Program-made: the position numbers and the translations under genes
Source: Paenibacillus sp. yr247
GTDB taxonomy: Bacteria; Bacillota; Bacilli; Paenibacillales; NBRC-103111
NCBI RefSeq assembly: GCF_900103825.1
Contig: NZ_FNIF01000011.1
Span: 62,001 to 126,000, forward strand
Direction: 5' to 3'
Length of the DNA stretch: 64,000 nt
Part shown: positions 7,309-16,450 of the stretch, in pieces
How positions within the stretch are numbered: position 1 is the first letter of the stretch
Layout of the letters: every line of letters begins with the position of its first letter
Notes under the pieces: generated by a model
The model's input: the letters and a program-made list of their open reading frames with translations, nothing else
Database searches by the model: none
What the model was told of the DNA's origin: nothing

Positions 7309-8031
7309 ATGAACGCAAGCAATGAAAACAAGAAAAGAGCCGTCATTATCTTAAGTGGCGGATTAGATAGTACAACGTGTATGGGACTTGCTAAAGAGGC
7401 TGGATACGAGCTATATCCGCTATCTTTTGATTATGGTCAGCGTCACAAGATCGAAATCGAGAATGCCAAGCAAGTTGCTGAGCATTATGGTGTCAGCCAG
7501 CGTCATAAGATCATCAAGCTTGATTTCTTGCGTGATTTCGGCGGCAGCGCCTTAACGGACGATAGCATCGATGTGCCGAATGTTATGAATGGAAATGGGC
7601 ATGCAGCAGAATCAGAGGAATCGGAAATCCCAGTTACCTATGTTCCGGGACGCAACCTGCTGTTCCTCTCCATCGCCACATCTTATGCGGAAGTGACAGG
7701 TTCCGAAGCGATTTATATCGGCGTGAATGCCCTTGATTACAGCGGATATCCGGATTGCCGTCCGGAATTTATTCATAAAGTGGAAGAAGTTATTGCTCTC
7801 GCGACCAAGGTTGGTGTTGAAGGGAAGGGAATCTCGATCCAGACACCTTTGATTAATTGGAGCAAAGCGAAGATCGTAGCAGAAGGCTTGAAAATCGGTG
7901 TTCCCTACGAGCTTACCACGTCCTGTTACAATGGGAAAGCCGAAGCGTGCGGCGTTTGTGACAGCTGTCGTTTACGCTTGAAAGGCTTTGAAGAAGCAGG
8001 TTCTAAGGACCCCATTCCATATCTAACTTAA
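7309..8031 (+). CDS. queC: 7-cyano-7-deazaguanine synthase QueC
   Basis: QueC uses ATP and ammonia to turn 7-carboxy-7-deazaguanine into preQ0. The PP-loop ATP site is [11 protein letters not shown] (about residues 15-25). The C-terminal zinc site carries four Cys residues around [33 protein letters not shown] and [14 protein letters not shown] are family signatures. It is 240 aa, of normal length. An RBS AAGAGGTGG precedes the ATG. queD, queE and queC together give preQ0; the last enzyme, queF, is not in this window. The 55-base gap to queE holds a T-rich and an A-rich arm that could pair near the RBS. Confidence 0.95.
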   Translation: MNASNENKKRAVIILSGGLDSTTCMGLAKEAGYELYPLSFDYGQRHKIEIENAKQVAEHYGVSQRHKIIKLDFLRDFGGSALTDDSIDVPNVMNGNGHAAESEESEIPVTYVPGRNLLFLSIATSYAEVTGSEAIYIGVNALDYSGYPDCRPEFIHKVEEVIALATKVGVEGKGISIQTPLINWSKAKIVAEGLKIGVPYELTTSCYNGKAEACGVCDSCRLRLKGFEEAGSKDPIPYLT

Positions 8032-8062
8032 TTATCGTGCCAGATGAAAGGCGGAACGTTTC

Positions 8063-8743
8063 GTGACCAGAATCATGGTGGTGGATGATGACGCAGATAT
8101 CAGAGAGCTGATTCGCGTTTATTTGGTTAGAGAAGGCTTGACTGTGGTACAGGCAAGCAATGGACAAGAAGCGCTCAGCATGCTTGAAATTACACCGGCG
8201 GATTTAGTCGTATTGGATGTTATGATGCCCTTGATGGATGGTTGGGATTTATGTCGCGAGTTAAGGGCGCAATACGACGATCTGCCCCTTTTGATGGTGA
8301 CTGCCAAAAGCGAGTCGATCCACAAGGTGAAAGGGTTTCAGCTTGGTACGGACGACTACCTCGTGAAGCCCTTTGACCCTGTGGAACTGGTGATGCGTGT
8401 GAAAGCTCTGCTGAAACGCTATCGAATAAATGCCGCTCAGACAATCACACTCGGAAATGTGATAATCGATCATACAGCATTTGAGGTTCGTTTGCAGGAT
8501 CAACGTCTGGCACTGCCTTTAAAGGAGTTTGAACTTCTCTACAAGCTTGCCAGCTATCCAGCGCAAATCTTTACTCGTGCTCAGCTTATTGAGCAAATCT
8601 GGGGAATCGATTATGAAGGCGATGACCGAACGGTTGATGTTCATATTAAACGATTGCGTGAGCGTTTTGAACCATTGACGGAGGAGTTCCGTATCGCAAC
8701 TATTCGTGGACTTGGTTACAGGCTTGAGGTGAAGCATGATTAA
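8063..8743 (+). CDS. OmpR/PhoB-family response regulator
   Basis: This 226-residue two-component response regulator has an N-terminal receiver domain with the acidic pocket DDD (residues 8-10), the phosphoacceptor Asp52 in VLDVMMP, and the Lys in LVKPFDP. A C-terminal winged-helix domain ends with the YEGDDRTVDVHIKRLRERF recognition and wing region typical of OmpR/PhoB proteins. The start is GTG with GAAAGGCGG upstream. It overlaps the kinase gene by 8 bases, so the two are made as a pair. A perfect 11-bp-spaced direct repeat in front of the downstream RND operon is a good candidate binding site for this protein. Confidence 0.95.
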   Translation: MTRIMVVDDDADIRELIRVYLVREGLTVVQASNGQEALSMLEITPADLVVLDVMMPLMDGWDLCRELRAQYDDLPLLMVTAKSESIHKVKGFQLGTDDYLVKPFDPVELVMRVKALLKRYRINAAQTITLGNVIIDHTAFEVRLQDQRLALPLKEFELLYKLASYPAQIFTRAQLIEQIWGIDYEGDDRTVDVHIKRLRERFEPLTEEFRIATIRGLGYRLEVKHD

Positions 8744-10136
8744 GTCGCTCTATCTTCGAGTCGTGCTGACTTTCTTGACGATTGTTGTGGTCAGTGTTTT
8801 GGTTGCTTTTCCGCTGGCGATGAGCTTATTCACAAATAGAATTACGACAGGGTTTCAAGATGAAATGCTTACGATAGGCAAGCAAATAGTGACGTTAAGT
8901 GAAGAGATTCAGCCGAAGAATCTGGCATCTTTTCTGGGGGGTAGTAATCGACTGAATGATAACTACAGCTTTACTTTATTTAATGCTAAGGGTGAGCCCA
9001 TGACGGAGATTCCTTTGGACAAAAAAGGGATTCCTCGTATTCAAGCTTCGGAAGTGACCTCTGTATTAAATGGAAGCATATATAGAAGCTTGGACTATGG
9101 CGTACCCAAAGACCCCATCAATCGGATTAAAGTGGGACTGCCTCTTCAAGTTGGTGATAAGACCTATGCCCTTTTTATTAATCCGATTTTCTCTGAAGCG
9201 GTCCGACGTCAAATCCAGACAGCCATTATTTCCGTCCTTGCGATCGTTCTTATCGTCGGCAGTTTACTCATTCTGATCGCTTCTCGCTATCTGGTGAATC
9301 CACTGAAGAAATTGACTCTGGCTACGGAGCGATTAGCTCGGGGGAATTTCAATGTACATGTGTCTGTGAAGCAAAAGGATGAGCTAGGGCAGCTAGCTCA
9401 AAGCTTTAACCATATGGCTGGTGAACTGAAACAACTGGAACAGATGCGGCAGGACTTTGTTTCGAACGTTTCCCATGAAATCCAATCACCTCTTACGTCG
9501 ATCCGCGGCTTCTCTAAAGCCTTACGAGGTTCGGAAATTGACGAAGCGGAGCGCGGACACTACTTGGAGATCATTGAACGAGAAAGTGAGCGTTTATCCC
9601 GTCTCAGTGATAATTTATTGAAGCTGGCTTCATTGGAATCAGAGCATCATCCTTTCAACCCAACCACATATGATCTGGATGAACAATTGCGTAGAATTGT
9701 TGTCTTTTATGAGCCTCTATGGTCGAGTAAGCAATTGGAGCTTGATTTGAAACTTCCTCGAGTAAAAATTACCGCGGATGCAGATCAATGGAGTCAGGTA
9801 TGGATGAATCTTCTCGGTAATGCCATTAAGTTCACGCCCTCACACGGAACGATTCGAATCCAATTGGAGCCGCTAAATGATCATGTTCTCATCCGAATTC
9901 AAGATAGCGGTATGGGGATCGCGACTGCTGATCAAGAACGGATTTTTGAACGATTTTATAAAGCAGATGCATCCAGACAGCGCGAGACAGGTGGAAGCGG
10001 CTTGGGACTTGCGATTGTCCGGAAAATTGTTGAACTTCACCATGGTGCCATTGAGGTGCAGAGTGAGATCGATAAAGGAACGCTGTTTACCATTTCGATA
10101 CCTATGATGACTTATCCCAATAAAAGTAAGCTCTAA
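8736..10136 (+). CDS. Sensor histidine kinase
   Basis: This 466-residue membrane kinase has TM1 at about residues 7-31, an extracellular sensor domain of about 130 residues, and TM2 at about 162-183. A HAMP linker, a HisKA domain with phosphoacceptor His247 (SHEIQSPLTSIRGF) and a HATPase domain (N box NLLGNAIKF, G1 DSGMGI, F box IFERFYK, G2 GGSGLGLAI) follow. The H box reads HEIQSPL instead of the common HELRTPL, a tolerated variant. It phosphorylates the regulator encoded just before it. The signal is unknown; since a drug-efflux-type RND operon follows, an envelope or toxic-compound signal is a reasonable inference. A terminator follows. Confidence 0.95.
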   Translation: MIKSLYLRVVLTFLTIVVVSVLVAFPLAMSLFTNRITTGFQDEMLTIGKQIVTLSEEIQPKNLASFLGGSNRLNDNYSFTLFNAKGEPMTEIPLDKKGIPRIQASEVTSVLNGSIYRSLDYGVPKDPINRIKVGLPLQVGDKTYALFINPIFSEAVRRQIQTAIISVLAIVLIVGSLLILIASRYLVNPLKKLTLATERLARGNFNVHVSVKQKDELGQLAQSFNHMAGELKQLEQMRQDFVSNVSHEIQSPLTSIRGFSKALRGSEIDEAERGHYLEIIERESERLSRLSDNLLKLASLESEHHPFNPTTYDLDEQLRRIVVFYEPLWSSKQLELDLKLPRVKITADADQWSQVWMNLLGNAIKFTPSHGTIRIQLEPLNDHVLIRIQDSGMGIATADQERIFERFYKADASRQRETGGSGLGLAIVRKIVELHHGAIEVQSEIDKGTLFTISIPMMTYPNKSKL

Positions 10137-10167
10137 AAACCTTGGATCAGTTTCTAAGGTTTTTTGT
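10135..10167 (+). terminator. Terminator after the two-component system
   Basis: AAAAACCTTGGA pairs with TCTAAGGTTTTTT, the latter running on into a T-rich tract. It overlaps the last codons of the kinase gene and separates it from the RND operon. Confidence 0.85.
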
Positions 10168-10170
10168 TTT

Positions 10171-10214
10171 GTTCATATTGGGTTCATATTGAAACTGTAT
10201 GGTTAGCGTATAAA
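10171..10214 (+). promoter_or_regulatory. Direct-repeat operator and promoter of the first RND operon
   Basis: GTTCATATTG occurs twice, at 10171-10180 and 10182-10191, exactly 11 bp apart. This is the spacing with which OmpR/PhoB-type dimers bind head-to-tail half sites. A -10 TATAAA lies at 10209-10214. The -35 position (10186-10191) is a poor match and coincides with the second repeat, as expected for a promoter that needs an activator. The neighbouring response regulator (8063-8743) is the natural candidate. Confidence 0.65.
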
Positions 10215-10260
10215 AATTTGATGAGAATGTGTTAAAGCTTGTCATGAGGGGAGAGCAGCA

Positions 10261-13200
10261 ATGAATCGATTAACCCATTTTTCCATGAAAAATGTCTCTG
10301 CTTTGTTCATTATTATTTTCATCTTGTTAGGGAGCGGCGTCTATGCGGCCAACAAGCTCAAAGTAGAGAACTTACCTAACGTTTCTTTCCCTGTCGTCGT
10401 CGTCAGTACGACCTATGCGGGGGCGCCAAAGGATGTCATGGATGAAATTACGGCACCAATTGAGAAAAAATTAGCGAATTTGGCTGATCTCGAAAATATG
10501 AGCTCCACGTCGAGCGATAATCAGTCGATGATTATTATTCAATTCAAGCAGAATGTGGATACGGATAAGAAGAAGCAGGATGTCATTTCCTTACTTCAAG
10601 AAGTGAAGCTTCCGGCTGCGGCAAGCGCGCCGAAAGCTTCCACATTTGGCGCTGCGTCCTTCGCATCCAATTATTTGGTCGCTTATGCGAATAACGGAAT
10701 GAGTCAAACCGAGCTTGATAAATGGTACAAGGATACAATTAAGCCTAGTTTGGAAGGAATCGCAGGAATCGACCATATGAACGTTATTGGCGCACGTGAT
10801 ACTTCGCTTGACATCGAATTAGACGCAGATGCCCTAGCTGTTTATGGACTTTCGCCATCACAAGTTAGCAATGCAATTAATTCTGCTCTGACCAAGAGTC
10901 CGATCGGCAGCGTAGAGATTAGTGGGAATAACAAGATGGCTCGTGTAACGGGAGATCTGAACAGTCTATATGAGCTGGAAAAAATTGAAATTACTTCGTC
11001 CAAAGGCGATATTATTACACTCGATCAAGTGGCCAAAGTAAAGGCGATCTCAGAGTCGAATTTCAATGGGCGTCTAGATGGAAACCCAGCGATTGGTATG
11101 ATTCTGTTCAAAAGCAGCAGTGCCAATGCGGTTGAATTCTCGGCCTCTTTGGAAAAGCTGATCCATGATTGGAAAACAACAATGCCTAACGTAACGTTCG
11201 TGAACACGTTCGATAGTGCCGATCAGATTAAGGCATCGATCAATGGATTGCTGCGTGAAGGTGTTATTGGCGCCATTCTGGCATCATTAATGATTCTTCT
11301 ATTTTTACGTAATGTACGCATGACAATCATCGTTCTTGTTTCGATTCCGCTATCGATTTTGATTACCCTGCTGCTCATGTGGCAGTTCGGTCTCACACTG
11401 AATACGATGACGCTTGGCGGTATGTTTATCGCTGTCGGCCGCGTGGTTGATGATTCCATCGTTGTTATTGAAAATATTTATAGCTCCTTAGAAAAAGCAC
11501 AGGAGCGTAATGAGTCCGTAATCAAGCTTGCTACGAAGCAAGTTTCCATGGCAATTACATCTTCTACGTTAGCTACAGTAGGGGTTTTCGCTCCAATGGG
11601 TATGGTGAGCGGTATCGTGGGCGGTTTCTTCAGACCCTTCGCGATTACACTCGCTTGCGCGCTCTTATCCTCATTGTTAGTCGCTTTAACTGTTATTCCA
11701 ATGCTGGCTAAGCTCCTGGTGCTTCGCAGTAAAATTAAACCGCATGACAAATTCAAGCAGAGTCGTTTCATGACTTTCTATGAATCCGTATTGGAATGGT
11801 CTTTGAAACACCGGATCAAATCGCTATTGATTACGGGATTAATCTTTATTGTAACGATCGCGGCGACGATTCCAGCCTTATCGCTTTCCTTTTTACCGAA
11901 TAGCAAACCTTCAAAAACGATGTATTTTCAAATAAAAATGCCATATGAGACTTCATTCGAAGCGACAGACTTGAAAAGTAAAGAGCTAGAAAAAACATTG
12001 ATGGATACCAAAGACAGCAACGGTGAGCCTGTGTTCAAATTCGTTGAAGCCTTGGTCGGTTTCACAGGTAATGATGCTCAGCGGACGCCGTATGCTTCGC
12101 AAATTTATGTCGAGGTGAATGATCAGGTCGATCCTGCTGCTGTGAAGGAGCAAATGAAGACGTATATCCTTTCTGAGCTTCCAAAAGGTTCTGTGGTTGA
12201 GCCTAAGCAGCTTGGTGGCGGAGGTGGTGGCATCTCCAGTACGGATTTCTCTTATTCCCTTAAGGGGGAGGATCAGGATCAATTAATGAAAGCTGCAGCA
12301 CTGGTCAAGGAAAAGTTGCGAACATTCCCCGAGCTTAGTGAGATCGAGGATAACTTAAGTGATGCCAAGACCGAGATCCAGATCGCTGTGGATCAGAAAA
12401 AAGCCAGAGCCTATGGTTTGAATGCAGCGACGGTTCGAGATACAGCGCGTGCGTGGATTCAGAAGCAGAGTTTAGGTGATCTGAAATTCGATAATGTGAC
12501 GTATACAACGACCGTATCATTAAATAAATCGGATAAAAACTCGTTAGAGAAGCTGGGTACTATTCCGTTCACAGCAGCTAATGGCACCACCGTTTATCTA
12601 AAGGAAATTGCTAACATTAATGAGATTCAATCAGCCAACTCGCTAGCAAGAGAAGGACAAAAGCAGCTAGTGAAAGTGACAGCCAAGATCAATGTTGAAA
12701 ATAAAAATGGTGTGAGCATGAAAGTGTCACTCGCTTTGAAACAAATTGTGCTTCCAGAGGGTGTATCCACAGAGGTTAAAGGGGTTTCAGCCGATATCAG
12801 TGACAGCTTCTCGCAATTATTCCTGGCAATGGGCGTCGCGGTAGCCATGGTTTACTTGATTATGGTACTGGCCTTCGGGAATGCAGGTGCGCCTTTTGCC
12901 ATTCTGTTCTCCCTTCCATTAGCCGCGATTGGCGGATTGTTGGGACTCATCATTACAAGAGAATCACTCAATATTACGTCAATGATTGGCTTCATGATGC
13001 TGATTGGTATTGTTGTAACAAATGCTATCGTTCTAATTGACCGTACTCAGCAACTGCGGGAAGAAGGCTACACCGTGCGGCATGCTCTTATCGAAGCAGG
13101 TAAAGTGCGTCTTCGTCCAATTATTATGACAGCAGGAGCGACAATTGTTGCGTTGCTGCCACTTGCAATGGGATTGTCCGGAGAAGGCGGATTAATTGGT

Positions 13201-13371
13201 AAAGGTTTAGGTATTGTCGTTATTGGGGGGTTAATTACCTCAACGCTGCTAACCTTGGTTGTGGTGCCGATTATTTATGAAATGATCGAAGGCTTTAAAG
13301 GCCGTGTTTCACGTATGTTTCACCGGGATAAAAAACACTCAGAACCGAAGCCGGCAGGCTTAGATGTATAA
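10261..13371 (+). CDS. RND superfamily efflux transporter (AcrB/HAE type)
   Basis: At 1036 residues this is a full-length inner-membrane RND pump with two repeats of one plus five transmembrane helices and two large extracytoplasmic loops. The N-terminus ALFIIIFILLGSG is TM1. TM2 starts near LREGVIGAILASLMIL. TM4 carries the proton-relay pair as Asp397/Asp398 in GRVVDDSIVV. The second half has MIGFMMLIGIVVTNAIVLID (TM10). The Lys found in TM10 of Escherichia coli AcrB is not present. A strong RBS, AGGGGAGAG, precedes the ATG. It lies upstream of its adaptor gene with a 31-base gap. In a monoderm cell it exports across the single membrane; SwrC/YerP-like pumps are the known parallels. The substrate is unknown. 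Confidence 0.95.
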   Translation: MNRLTHFSMKNVSALFIIIFILLGSGVYAANKLKVENLPNVSFPVVVVSTTYAGAPKDVMDEITAPIEKKLANLADLENMSSTSSDNQSMIIIQFKQNVDTDKKKQDVISLLQEVKLPAAASAPKASTFGAASFASNYLVAYANNGMSQTELDKWYKDTIKPSLEGIAGIDHMNVIGARDTSLDIELDADALAVYGLSPSQVSNAINSALTKSPIGSVEISGNNKMARVTGDLNSLYELEKIEITSSKGDIITLDQVAKVKAISESNFNGRLDGNPAIGMILFKSSSANAVEFSASLEKLIHDWKTTMPNVTFVNTFDSADQIKASINGLLREGVIGAILASLMILLFLRNVRMTIIVLVSIPLSILITLLLMWQFGLTLNTMTLGGMFIAVGRVVDDSIVVIENIYSSLEKAQERNESVIKLATKQVSMAITSSTLATVGVFAPMGMVSGIVGGFFRPFAITLACALLSSLLVALTVIPMLAKLLVLRSKIKPHDKFKQSRFMTFYESVLEWSLKHRIKSLLITGLIFIVTIAATIPALSLSFLPNSKPSKTMYFQIKMPYETSFEATDLKSKELEKTLMDTKDSNGEPVFKFVEALVGFTGNDAQRTPYASQIYVEVNDQVDPAAVKEQMKTYILSELPKGSVVEPKQLGGGGGGISSTDFSYSLKGEDQDQLMKAAALVKEKLRTFPELSEIEDNLSDAKTEIQIAVDQKKARAYGLNAATVRDTARAWIQKQSLGDLKFDNVTYTTTVSLNKSDKNSLEKLGTIPFTAANGTTVYLKEIANINEIQSANSLAREGQKQLVKVTAKINVENKNGVSMKVSLALKQIVLPEGVSTEVKGVSADISDSFSQLFLAMGVAVAMVYLIMVLAFGNAGAPFAILFSLPLAAIGGLLGLIITRESLNITSMIGFMMLIGIVVTNAIVLIDRTQQLREEGYTVRHALIEAGKVRLRPIIMTAGATIVALLPLAMGLSGEGGLIGKGLGIVVIGGLITSTLLTLVVVPIIYEMIEGFKGRVSRMFHRDKKHSEPKPAGLDV

Positions 13372-13402
13372 GAAACGCGAAAAATGCTCAGGAGGCACAG
13401 AA

Positions 13403-14698
13403 ATGAAGCTAAATTCAAGTCATCCAATCCTAAGAAATCGTACGCTGCGTATTTTCACGCTTCTGACAGTCGCGGCCATCATGGCAGCAGGCTGCTCGGT
13501 TCCGGGCAAAGCCGGCCCAGCTGCTGCGCAATTACAGCCAAGACCGCTCAAAACAGAAGCCATCACGAAACATAAGATCAGTACACCGATCGAGCAGGTG
13601 GCCGATGTTGCTGCTGGTACTGTGCTGGATGTCTCCCCGAAAGCAAATGGCGAAGTGCTGCAGGTTGTGAAGAAGCGGGGGGAATACGTTGAGAAGGGTG
13701 ACGTACTCTTCGTCATAGATAGCAGGGACGCAGAATCAGCGAAACGTAAAAGCGAGCTGTCTCTGCGAAGCGCGCAAGAATCTTTGCAGAAGGCACAAGA
13801 CGATAAAGTGAACAACCGCAAGGACTTGGCTGACGCTGTAACTCGTTCGCAGGTTACTTATAAGAATGCGCAGCAGGAGTATAACAAAATGCGCAATGAT
13901 TTTGATGCGGGTCTCGTTACCCAGCATCAAGTTGACCAAGCGAAGCAAACTGTCGATAACGCCAAGATGAGCATGGACTCTTCGCAAAACAAATTAACCG
14001 CCAATGATAATTCCAATACAATTGCCTCTATTGAAACTCAAGCGGAAACAGCTCGATTGTCTTTGGACGATGCCACTCGTTCACTTGATAATTACAGTGT
14101 AAAGGCGCCGAGCAGCGGAGTTTTGACTGATTTTAACGTGGTGGTGGGGCAAACGGTGTCCGCTGCTGCCGGTAAAGTCGGGCAAGTCCAGCAAATTGAT
14201 CCGATTAAACTCAAAACGGAGTTATCGGAATCGAACTATCAATTAGTTCAAGGGAAAAAGGAGCTTGTTTACTATAATCCGGATAGTCCGGATAAGAAGG
14301 CAACCGCGAAAATCAGCTATCTGGCCCCTTTAATGAGTTCGACAACCAAAACGTTCACGCTCGAACTGGAAGTTCCTAATGCGGATCATCTTTTACAACC
14401 TGGCAAACGCTTCATGGTACAGCTTACAACGGATATGGAAGAGCAGGTTACTGCCGTTCCAACATTAAGTATTATCCGAGAAGAATCGGATACCTTCGTT
14501 TTTGTAGAGCAAGGAGATCTATATCAGAAGCGGAAAGTGAAATTAGGCCGTATCAACGGGGAGTTTCAAGAAGTGCTTGACGGTGTGAAGGATGGCGAGA
14601 AATTGGTCATTGCCGGACAGAACACCCTCAAGGACGGACAAAAAATAGAGACTATCGGGGCACAATCGCAACCGACTACAACACCAGCAGCTAAATAG
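13403..14698 (+). CDS. RND efflux periplasmic-adaptor-type lipoprotein
   Basis: This 431-residue membrane fusion protein of the HlyD/AcrA family has a lipoprotein signal with lipobox ending in AAGC (Cys31), so it should be tethered to the outer face of the membrane. Next come a lipoyl-like half (VLDVSPKANGEVLQVVKKRGEYVEKG), an alpha-helical hairpin at about residues 115-225, the second lipoyl half (YSVKAPSSGVLTDFNVVVG) and beta-barrel/membrane-proximal domains. I chose the ATG at 13403 because CAGGAGG lies just upstream; an in-frame ATG at 13364 inside the RND gene is less likely. It pairs with the RND pump encoded just before it. Confidence 0.93.
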   Translation: MKLNSSHPILRNRTLRIFTLLTVAAIMAAGCSVPGKAGPAAAQLQPRPLKTEAITKHKISTPIEQVADVAAGTVLDVSPKANGEVLQVVKKRGEYVEKGDVLFVIDSRDAESAKRKSELSLRSAQESLQKAQDDKVNNRKDLADAVTRSQVTYKNAQQEYNKMRNDFDAGLVTQHQVDQAKQTVDNAKMSMDSSQNKLTANDNSNTIASIETQAETARLSLDDATRSLDNYSVKAPSSGVLTDFNVVVGQTVSAAAGKVGQVQQIDPIKLKTELSESNYQLVQGKKELVYYNPDSPDKKATAKISYLAPLMSSTTKTFTLELEVPNADHLLQPGKRFMVQLTTDMEEQVTAVPTLSIIREESDTFVFVEQGDLYQKRKVKLGRINGEFQEVLDGVKDGEKLVIAGQNTLKDGQKIETIGAQSQPTTTPAAK

Positions 14699-14734
14699 AC
14701 ATCTGCGACATTTCACATTGAGGAGCGTACTTAC

Positions 14735-16450
14735 ATGAAAAAGAAACCATGGAAATCTAGCTTGACAGCCATCGTGCTGGGTACAATGATCGTTCAAGGC
14801 GGCACGGCAGTTTGGGCAGCAGATACAACAACTCCTGTTGTCACTGCACCAACCGTCAATTACGGATTGACCAATGATATTCGTGCTGCGATTAAAAATG
14901 TGGCCGTGACGCCAACTGCGTCCGGTTCACAGCTTGCAGTCACAGTTCGTTTATATAATGGCGGCGCGACGCAGAACCGAATTCCCGAACACGAGCTTCG
15001 GGTTCAAACCACTAGCGGTGTTTCGTATACATTGAAACCAAGTGCGAGTAATAAAGAAGCTTTGCAGCCTAAAGAAATCGGCGAGCTCGTGTACATGTCT
15101 TCCGTGGATAGCAAGGAAATTGGTCAAATAGATCAGCTTTCTTTCGTCAATGTTGATATTTATTCGTATCCCAAAGTGGAAACGACACTTCTGGCCATGC
15201 CGACTAAATCCGTGTGGTATGGGGGGACAGGAAGTGCTGCTTTGCAGAGCCTTGGCAGCTTAACATGGGGCGAAGCTTTCACTATTCCTGGTGTTAATTC
15301 GGAACTCGTATATACGCCAGTAGAAGCTTCTATGCAAAATACAGCAGCAGGCCGCGCGGCTGTTGTAACGGTTTTGGCTAGTAATCCTGGGGTAGGAAGA
15401 GAAACGGTTCCTGCTTTCCGTTTGGACGCTCAGTCGGAACAGAAGAGCTATGAAGGCAAACGTTCCGAAGCAGACCCCGTGAACTTGGAAGCCGGCGAAA
15501 AGAAATACATTCATTTTGCCATTCCAGTGGAAAATGGTGTGACGTTGTCTAACCTGCTCGTCTTATCGACAGATTCGTTTGTACCCAAAGGTGGAGGTCA
15601 AGCCACAGCGCTAGCAACAGGTAAGCTGGCTATCGCTTGGCCAAAAGCTGAACAAGGGAATTCTGCAGCAGTCCCTTATACAATCGGTGATCCCATCGTT
15701 TTTGATGCGTTAACCAAAGTGATTGATCAGAAAACCGAAGTATCGCTTATGGAGCTGCATCTGCATGAGAATCCTGGTGAAGGCTACCAAACTGCAGTTG
15801 CTAAGTTCAAATTAACGAACACGAGCACGACGCCTTCACCCGTTCCAGCTTTCCTATCGGAATTGACCAATGCGCAGGGGGTTACCTATCAAGGAGCTCG
15901 TCAAACGAATGTCACGACGCTCTTAAATCCCGGATTAAGTTACGTGGTTAGCTATTCGTATATTGTTCCACAAACGGAAGAGGGCACTAGCTTCTCCTTG
16001 AAGCTGCTCGATGCACAGGCCGCTGCCCCTTATACAACGACGATTGCTGCGCTGCAAACCGACGTTCAGAAGGAAGAAATGGACTCTACAATTTCCTTGT
16101 ATCCGTTCAATCTGGCATTCAATGATGTGAGTGTGAGCACACAAACGACTGCGCAATTGATGTACACGTACAAGTTCCGACTCGATCTGGGGATTACTCA
16201 GAAGGAAAATGTCGTAGTTGACAACAATTTCTCTAAATTGAGATTTGAAATCGTCGATAATGTCGGACGTGTTGTCGGTTCTAAGGATGCCTCCTTCACA
16301 GGTGTGAATAAATTAATCAGTGGGAAACAAATCCTGGATGCAACGAATATTACAACGGATCAATTCAGCTATCCTTTCACTGTGAATGTTTATGAGACCA
16401 TCGAGACACAGAATGGAACGGCTAAACGGTTACTAAAAGTTATTAAATAA
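14735..16450 (+). CDS. Secreted beta-rich protein in the first RND operon
   Basis: This 571-residue exported protein has a classical signal peptide (MKKKPWK, hydrophobic core, cleavage likely after AVWA or AVWAAD, about residue 30). The mature part seems to contain four beta-sandwich modules of about 130 residues. Each follows a similar pattern: an opening statement strand, a VTVRLYN/VTVLASN/AKFKLTN strand, then an IPEHELRV/VPAFRLDA/VPAFLSEL strand, then a proline/glycine turn before a final strand. This resembles DUF4352-like (telokin-like) Ig folds, but I cannot name a family. It has an RBS (GAGGAGCG) 36 bases after the adaptor stop, so it is very likely the third gene of the RND operon. 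The role may be in the cell wall. Its 3' end overlaps the convergent AraC gene by 8 bases. Confidence 0.8.
   Translation: MKKKPWKSSLTAIVLGTMIVQGGTAVWAADTTTPVVTAPTVNYGLTNDIRAAIKNVAVTPTASGSQLAVTVRLYNGGATQNRIPEHELRVQTTSGVSYTLKPSASNKEALQPKEIGELVYMSSVDSKEIGQIDQLSFVNVDIYSYPKVETTLLAMPTKSVWYGGTGSAALQSLGSLTWGEAFTIPGVNSELVYTPVEASMQNTAAGRAAVVTVLASNPGVGRETVPAFRLDAQSEQKSYEGKRSEADPVNLEAGEKKYIHFAIPVENGVTLSNLLVLSTDSFVPKGGGQATALATGKLAIAWPKAEQGNSAAVPYTIGDPIVFDALTKVIDQKTEVSLMELHLHENPGEGYQTAVAKFKLTNTSTTPSPVPAFLSELTNAQGVTYQGARQTNVTTLLNPGLSYVVSYSYIVPQTEEGTSFSLKLLDAQAAAPYTTTIAALQTDVQKEEMDSTISLYPFNLAFNDVSVSTQTTAQLMYTYKFRLDLGITQKENVVVDNNFSKLRFEIVDNVGRVVGSKDASFTGVNKLISGKQILDATNITTDQFSYPFTVNVYETIETQNGTAKRLLKVIK

Noticed and set aside
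6531..7346. Reverse frames opposite queE
   Set aside because: Shadows in G+C-rich coding DNA, without ribosome sites or recognisable motifs.
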